A DNA stretch of 64,000 nt, from the NCBI GenBank assembly GCA_016717335.1, contig JADKFS010000002.1, forward strand, positions 765,291-829,290. The letters are read 5' to 3'. This document shows, piece by piece, positions 60,935 through 64,000 of this stretch. The DNA comes from Candidatus Ribeiella danica. Its GTDB lineage: Bacteria; Chloroflexota; Chloroflexia; Chloroflexales; Roseiflexaceae. The notes under the pieces are model-generated. The model was not told where the DNA came from and made no database searches. It was given only the letters and a program-made list of their open reading frames with translations. Numbering within the stretch: the first letter of the stretch is position 1; every line of letters begins with the position of its first letter. Made by a program: the position numbers and the translations under genes.

Positions 60935-62693
60935 TCAATTGCAGCCTGGCAATTTGAAACTGGCGATGCGTGTCTGCCAGCCCGCCGTGCTGGAGGCTTG
61001 CCCGGCGGCAGTATAGTACTCGTTCACATACCAGAAGGTACAGTCATCCACAGGATCGACATTCAATGAAGTGTAGTCACCCCAACGAGAGTTGGTGGTC
61101 CTTTGCACTCCAGAGCCATTGATGATGGTACCCTCGCCGAGGGTCATTTGCCCGAGCGGATCGCCCGCCAAACGACCGGTGTAGCGTATACCGGGGAAGA
61201 CAGAGGTTCCATTGACGACGCTGTAGCCGATTGCCATGTTCCCTTTCTTATCCTGAGCGGCGCTGCCTATCCAGCGGTGGACACCATCCCCGGGTGCATA
61301 CGTGCCCTGCTGATAGACGGAGTAACTGCCGGTTGCACTTCGCCGGATCTCATACCAGCGAACACCGGCAACGCCCGGAGCCGCCTCGACCGACTGGTTC
61401 GTGACATAGGATTCGTACGTGCCAAAGTTGCGATAGGCCAGACGGTAGGTTGGACGCTGACGGTAGGAAAGGATATCGAGATATTGAGCTGAATTGGTAA
61501 TCCCAGGTTGAGGCAAACAATCGCGACTCCCCTGCCCACCAACACACGGGAAGACCGAGTCAAATGGCGCGACCGGCAGCTGGATCGGACCTGTCAGCGA
61601 TGCCGTAGCAGTGGCGTTCCATTGAACCTTGAGCTCCCAAATATTCAAAGCGTCAAATGTCGCGCCATATCCGGCTCCATCATCCTGCGTACCGACGATC
61701 GGGGCAGGAGCATCGGCCTTCGGCTTGGTTTTGCCGTCCACATCGGGCGGCAGCAAGCCATCGCGAATCGTTTCCAGCGGCACCACATTCGAATCGAGGA
61801 ATAACTGCACCGCGCGGGCCGTGGCCTGCCCATTGATCATCTTGTTCTTCTCGCGCGCGTAGACGCTGATGCCATATCCCGTCAAAATCCGAAATCGCGC
61901 GTCGTCATAACGTACAGATCTTTCCATACGCCGTACTTGGGATAGTCGGGGAAGAAGCTTCCACCCGCGGGAGCCTCAGGATCGCCTGGGTCTTGAAGGC
62001 ATAGCGATAGTATGCTCCCGTGGGGTCGGGTGTCGCTGAGATCGCGACGCAGTTGTAGAACGGCAGGGAGGGATCGTCCAGGCCACGAGTGGTGAACTGC
62101 GAAAGCAGCCAGCGATCGGAGAACTGATCGTATAACACCACCGGGTCACCAGAAGGATCCGTGCAGTCCGGAATGACGAAGCCGTCCCATAGCGTGCCCG
62201 TGTCCACCGGCCCTAGCAGCCGATTGCCGGACTTATCGTAGATGGAGAACACCAGGTTGATCATTTCGACATAATTCTTCGGTCCGACGTCGCCCACCGG
62301 ATCGGGTGGGTTTACTCGCCCGCCAAAAATGTTGAAATTATCCTGGTTGCTAACTCCTTCGAAGTTCGCAATCGTGCCGGAAATCGAGGTCTGGGAAGGA
62401 GTGTTACTTTGTACGGCCGTATCTGGGAAGTAGACGTCACTGCCTATCGCGTCCGGGCCATTTTCCTCTCTGACCTCGCCCTGGTCTTCTTCCGGAAGTG
62501 CAGGCGTAACCCGGCGCGCGGCCAACACTCGCAGGGTCGGCGAGACATCGAATGCGACGTTATCATAGAATTTCGGTTTGGGGGCTCTGACAGTTGAGGC
62601 GCCTTTTGGGGCTGCTACGGCAGGGATTGCTCCGAGCAATGTTACGATCAACACAGAGATCGTAACGAAGGGAAGGAATTTCTTCGGCTTCAT
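60935..62693 (-). CDS. Secreted protein of about 580 residues, frameshifted
   Basis: ATG 62693 has TTGAGGAG 9 nt upstream; MKPKKFLPFVTISVLIVTLL then AIPAVAA is a signal peptide. The outer part is beta-rich: GRVNPPDPVGDVGPKNYVEM, INLVFSIYDKSGNRLLGPVD, LWDGFVIPDCTDPSGDPVVL, YDQFSDRWLLSQFTT and later RWGDYTSLNVDPVDDCTFWY. Breaks near 61985 (AFKTQ then, in another frame, DPEAPAGGSFFPDYPKYGVW) and 61885 separate the halves, each a single-base shift. This looks like one intact family of large Chloroflexota/actinobacterial exported proteins; I do not know its function. A terminator follows at 60851. Confidence 0.65.
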
Positions 62694-63289
62694 CGTGTAT
62701 TCTCCTCAAGCGATAGATGAACTTCCTTCGTTCCTTTTGTCTGCATCGGGAAGGTAAGGCTGAGGATCTCCGGGCGGTTTCCCTCCTTCCACGAACTGAA
62801 GTTTTGTATATGCGTGAAGCTAATTTCATTGTATGCCAATTCGAAGTCAATGGTAAGTATATGTATAGCTGTTCAAATTTGGGGTGAAGAAATGTGAGCG
62901 ACTACGCCCGAGTGGGTCTGCGCGCGAATGTAGTGCTTACGCCGGCCCCTTATGGTGGGGCAACGTCCGCGCACAAGCCACGTCAACTTCTGGAAGCGTT
63001 CGATATAATAGAGCAGTCAGCAAGTCGAAAAATACATGGTTCCTCAGGACTTTCCATGGGAGTTTTACGCTATTCCGCATCACAAAGCTAAAAAGAGTTC
63101 GTTGCGATTTTGATCGGCTTCGAGCGTTAGGCGTCGCACGAATTTGTCTTTCTGATCCGATAGCAGAACATCTGTCTTCCACGGGAAGCCCCAAACAGCC
63201 GTTACAGGATTTGTCGAAAGACACTAAAGTTCTCATTGTTCAATAATAGTTAGTGTAGATGTTCGAAAATTTGTCGCTCCAGCACGGCC
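62694..63289. other. Intergenic region with a third copy of the 63-bp dispersed sequence
   Basis: About 600 bp, unusually AT-rich for this window (62780-63240). The only item recognised is 63028-63089, which resembles 40593-40655 and the inverse of 41654-41716 (GGACTTTCCATGGGAGTTTT then ACGCTATTCCGCATCACAAA). No gene is seen; the signal upstream of the secreted-protein gene is in the first 100 bp. Confidence 0.5.
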
Positions 63290-63660
63290 TCCGCTGTGGC
63301 AGCACCGTGAATCGTCGCCCAACGCGCTGCGCGCCGAGCGCGCAGCCGGGGCGTCGCACGCCTTGATGGATACCATCGGCGGTAGCCACCGATGACTCCA
63401 GTGCCGGGGCCGCAGCCGCCGGCCTCCGCTATAGTGATGCTTCTGGGTCGTCTGGGCGCGCCGCGTGCTGCAGCCGGGGCATCGTACGCGCCTCGGTGGA
63501 CGCCACCGGCGGCACCACGGTGACTCCGGCGCCGGGGGCCGCAGCCGCCGGCATCCGCTGTGGCAGCGGCCTTCGTCGCCCAGCGCGCGGCGCGCCGAGC
63601 GCGCAGCCGGGGCGCCGCGCGCGTGCGGGAGGCGGGTGCCAGTGCTCGGGAGGTCCAACG
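63290..63660. repeat. Tandem repeat of about 130 bp, 2.8 units
   Basis: Units start at about 63290, 63423 and 63552, each opening CTCCGCT or ATCCGCT and containing GCGCGCCGAGCGCGCAGCCG (or a variant), GCCACCGGCGG-like and GCCGGGGGCCGCAGCCGCCG blocks. On the minus strand it can be read as Ala/Arg/Gly-rich coding, but the frame changes between units. Confidence 0.65.
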
Positions 63661-64000
63661 CCCTGCCGCTGAGCTGCGCCGCCCCAATAGATCCGGAAAG
63701 CTGTCGAGCGGCATCCAACCTTCAAAATCAGCCCGATCTCCACTCGACGCGCAGCGGCGTCAGCTACCGTGGCTTGTTGTGCCGCTGCTTGGGAGCGCAT
63801 CATTGTGCTTGCGTTCGGTGCTTTCCATCCGATCGCCCGACACCACGCAAACGCAGCATATGCCGCAGACGATTCCGACCATTCCATCCATGCCTGTTCC
63901 ATAGCATTGAGATCGTTGCTGCTGGCTAGCCCATAGTTTTGGGCGGCGCTGACATACCACTCGTCGCGACAATCGGCCGCCCGCCCTTTCCCGAACGACC
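63429..64000 (-). CDS. Partial gene running off the right edge
   Basis: The minus strand is open from base 64000 (SFGKGRAADCRDEWYVSAAQ) through NAMEQAWMEWSESSAAYAAF and RSQAAAQQATVADAAARRVE to a stop at 63429. The first 110 residues have even, protein-like composition; the end enters the 130-bp repeat and turns to Arg/Pro/Gly, so the true C-terminus is uncertain. No family is recognised. Confidence 0.35.
   Translation of the reverse strand, partial: SFGKGRAADCRDEWYVSAAQNYGLASSNDLNAMEQAWMEWSESSAAYAAFAWCRAIGWKAPNASTMMRSQAAAQQATVADAAARRVEIGLILKVGCRSTAFRIYWGGAAQRQGVGPPEHWHPPPARARRPGCALGAPRAGRRRPLPQRMPAAAAPGAGVTVVPPVASTEARTMPRLQHAARPDDPEASL

Noticed and set aside
63233..63718. Microcompartment-shell or similar domain in the Ala/Gly-rich repeat
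   Set aside because: No shell-protein motif is seen; the frame depends on repeat phase and changes between units.

Overview
The window is 64 kb of very GC-rich DNA, about two thirds G+C over most of its length. It looks like a filamentous Chloroflexota (Roseiflexaceae/Kouleothrix-like) chromosome. That placement is an inference from overall gene style: long Ala/Arg/Leu-rich HEAT and STAND-type proteins, large secreted repeat proteins, DUF433/DUF5615 toxin-antitoxin pairs and dense intergenic microsatellite-like repeats. No 16S gene or other taxonomic marker is present.

Layout. 1-6.3 kb, all on the minus strand: two polytopic membrane proteins of glycosyltransferase-39 style, the fatty-acid synthesis pair fabD-fabF, and a LysE-family exporter, separated by blocks of a GC-rich modular repeat. 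7.3-17.0 kb, plus strand: a NarL-type response regulator and two large secreted proteins that share a GFW-containing C-terminal domain, with a palindromic repeat array and a complete insertion sequence between them. 17.5-21.2 kb: a probable tRNA-queuosine mannosyltransferase and more of the modular repeat, split by an IS4-type element whose 11-bp target duplication and paralogous empty site can both be read here. 21.3-30.7 kb is the tidy housekeeping part: a HEAT-repeat protein with a degenerate P-loop domain, a membrane-anchored response regulator with a RodZ-type HTH, an AAA ATPase with a membrane tail, thiamine pyrophosphokinase, a small membrane protein, a SAM methyltransferase, a degenerate Rieske-fold protein and the tmRNA gene (ssrA) with a clear sigma-70 promoter.

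31-41 kb is an accessory region: a DUF4268/HTH pair, small cassette-like genes (DinB, SRPBCC, peptidase E, dihydrofolate-reductase family, winged-helix AlkZ-like), one clear aadA-type integron attC site, truncated gene stubs, toxin-antitoxin remnants and a 360-bp direct duplication. An intact IS5-family element follows (40.7-41.65 kb).

41.8-54.75 kb is a large minus-strand block of lower G+C. In transcription order it holds a PLD-nuclease/SNF2-helicase, an Eco57I-type DNA methyltransferase, a 1274-aa STAND ATPase, a 723-aa fusion of a degenerate STAND domain with a kinase-fold phosphotransferase, and a 54-aa protein. This block is the best candidate for an undescribed defence or conflict system. 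55-64 kb holds a broken thermonuclease, a second DUF433/DUF5615 pair, and large secreted or lipoprotein-type proteins.

Data quality. Many otherwise convincing genes carry single-base frameshifts. The clearest cases are one base missing from a homopolymer: three in the helicase alone. One stretch, 10.53-10.88 kb, has bases replaced by G, ending in a run of 25 G. Several apparent pseudogenes may therefore be intact in the organism; this is noted gene by gene.
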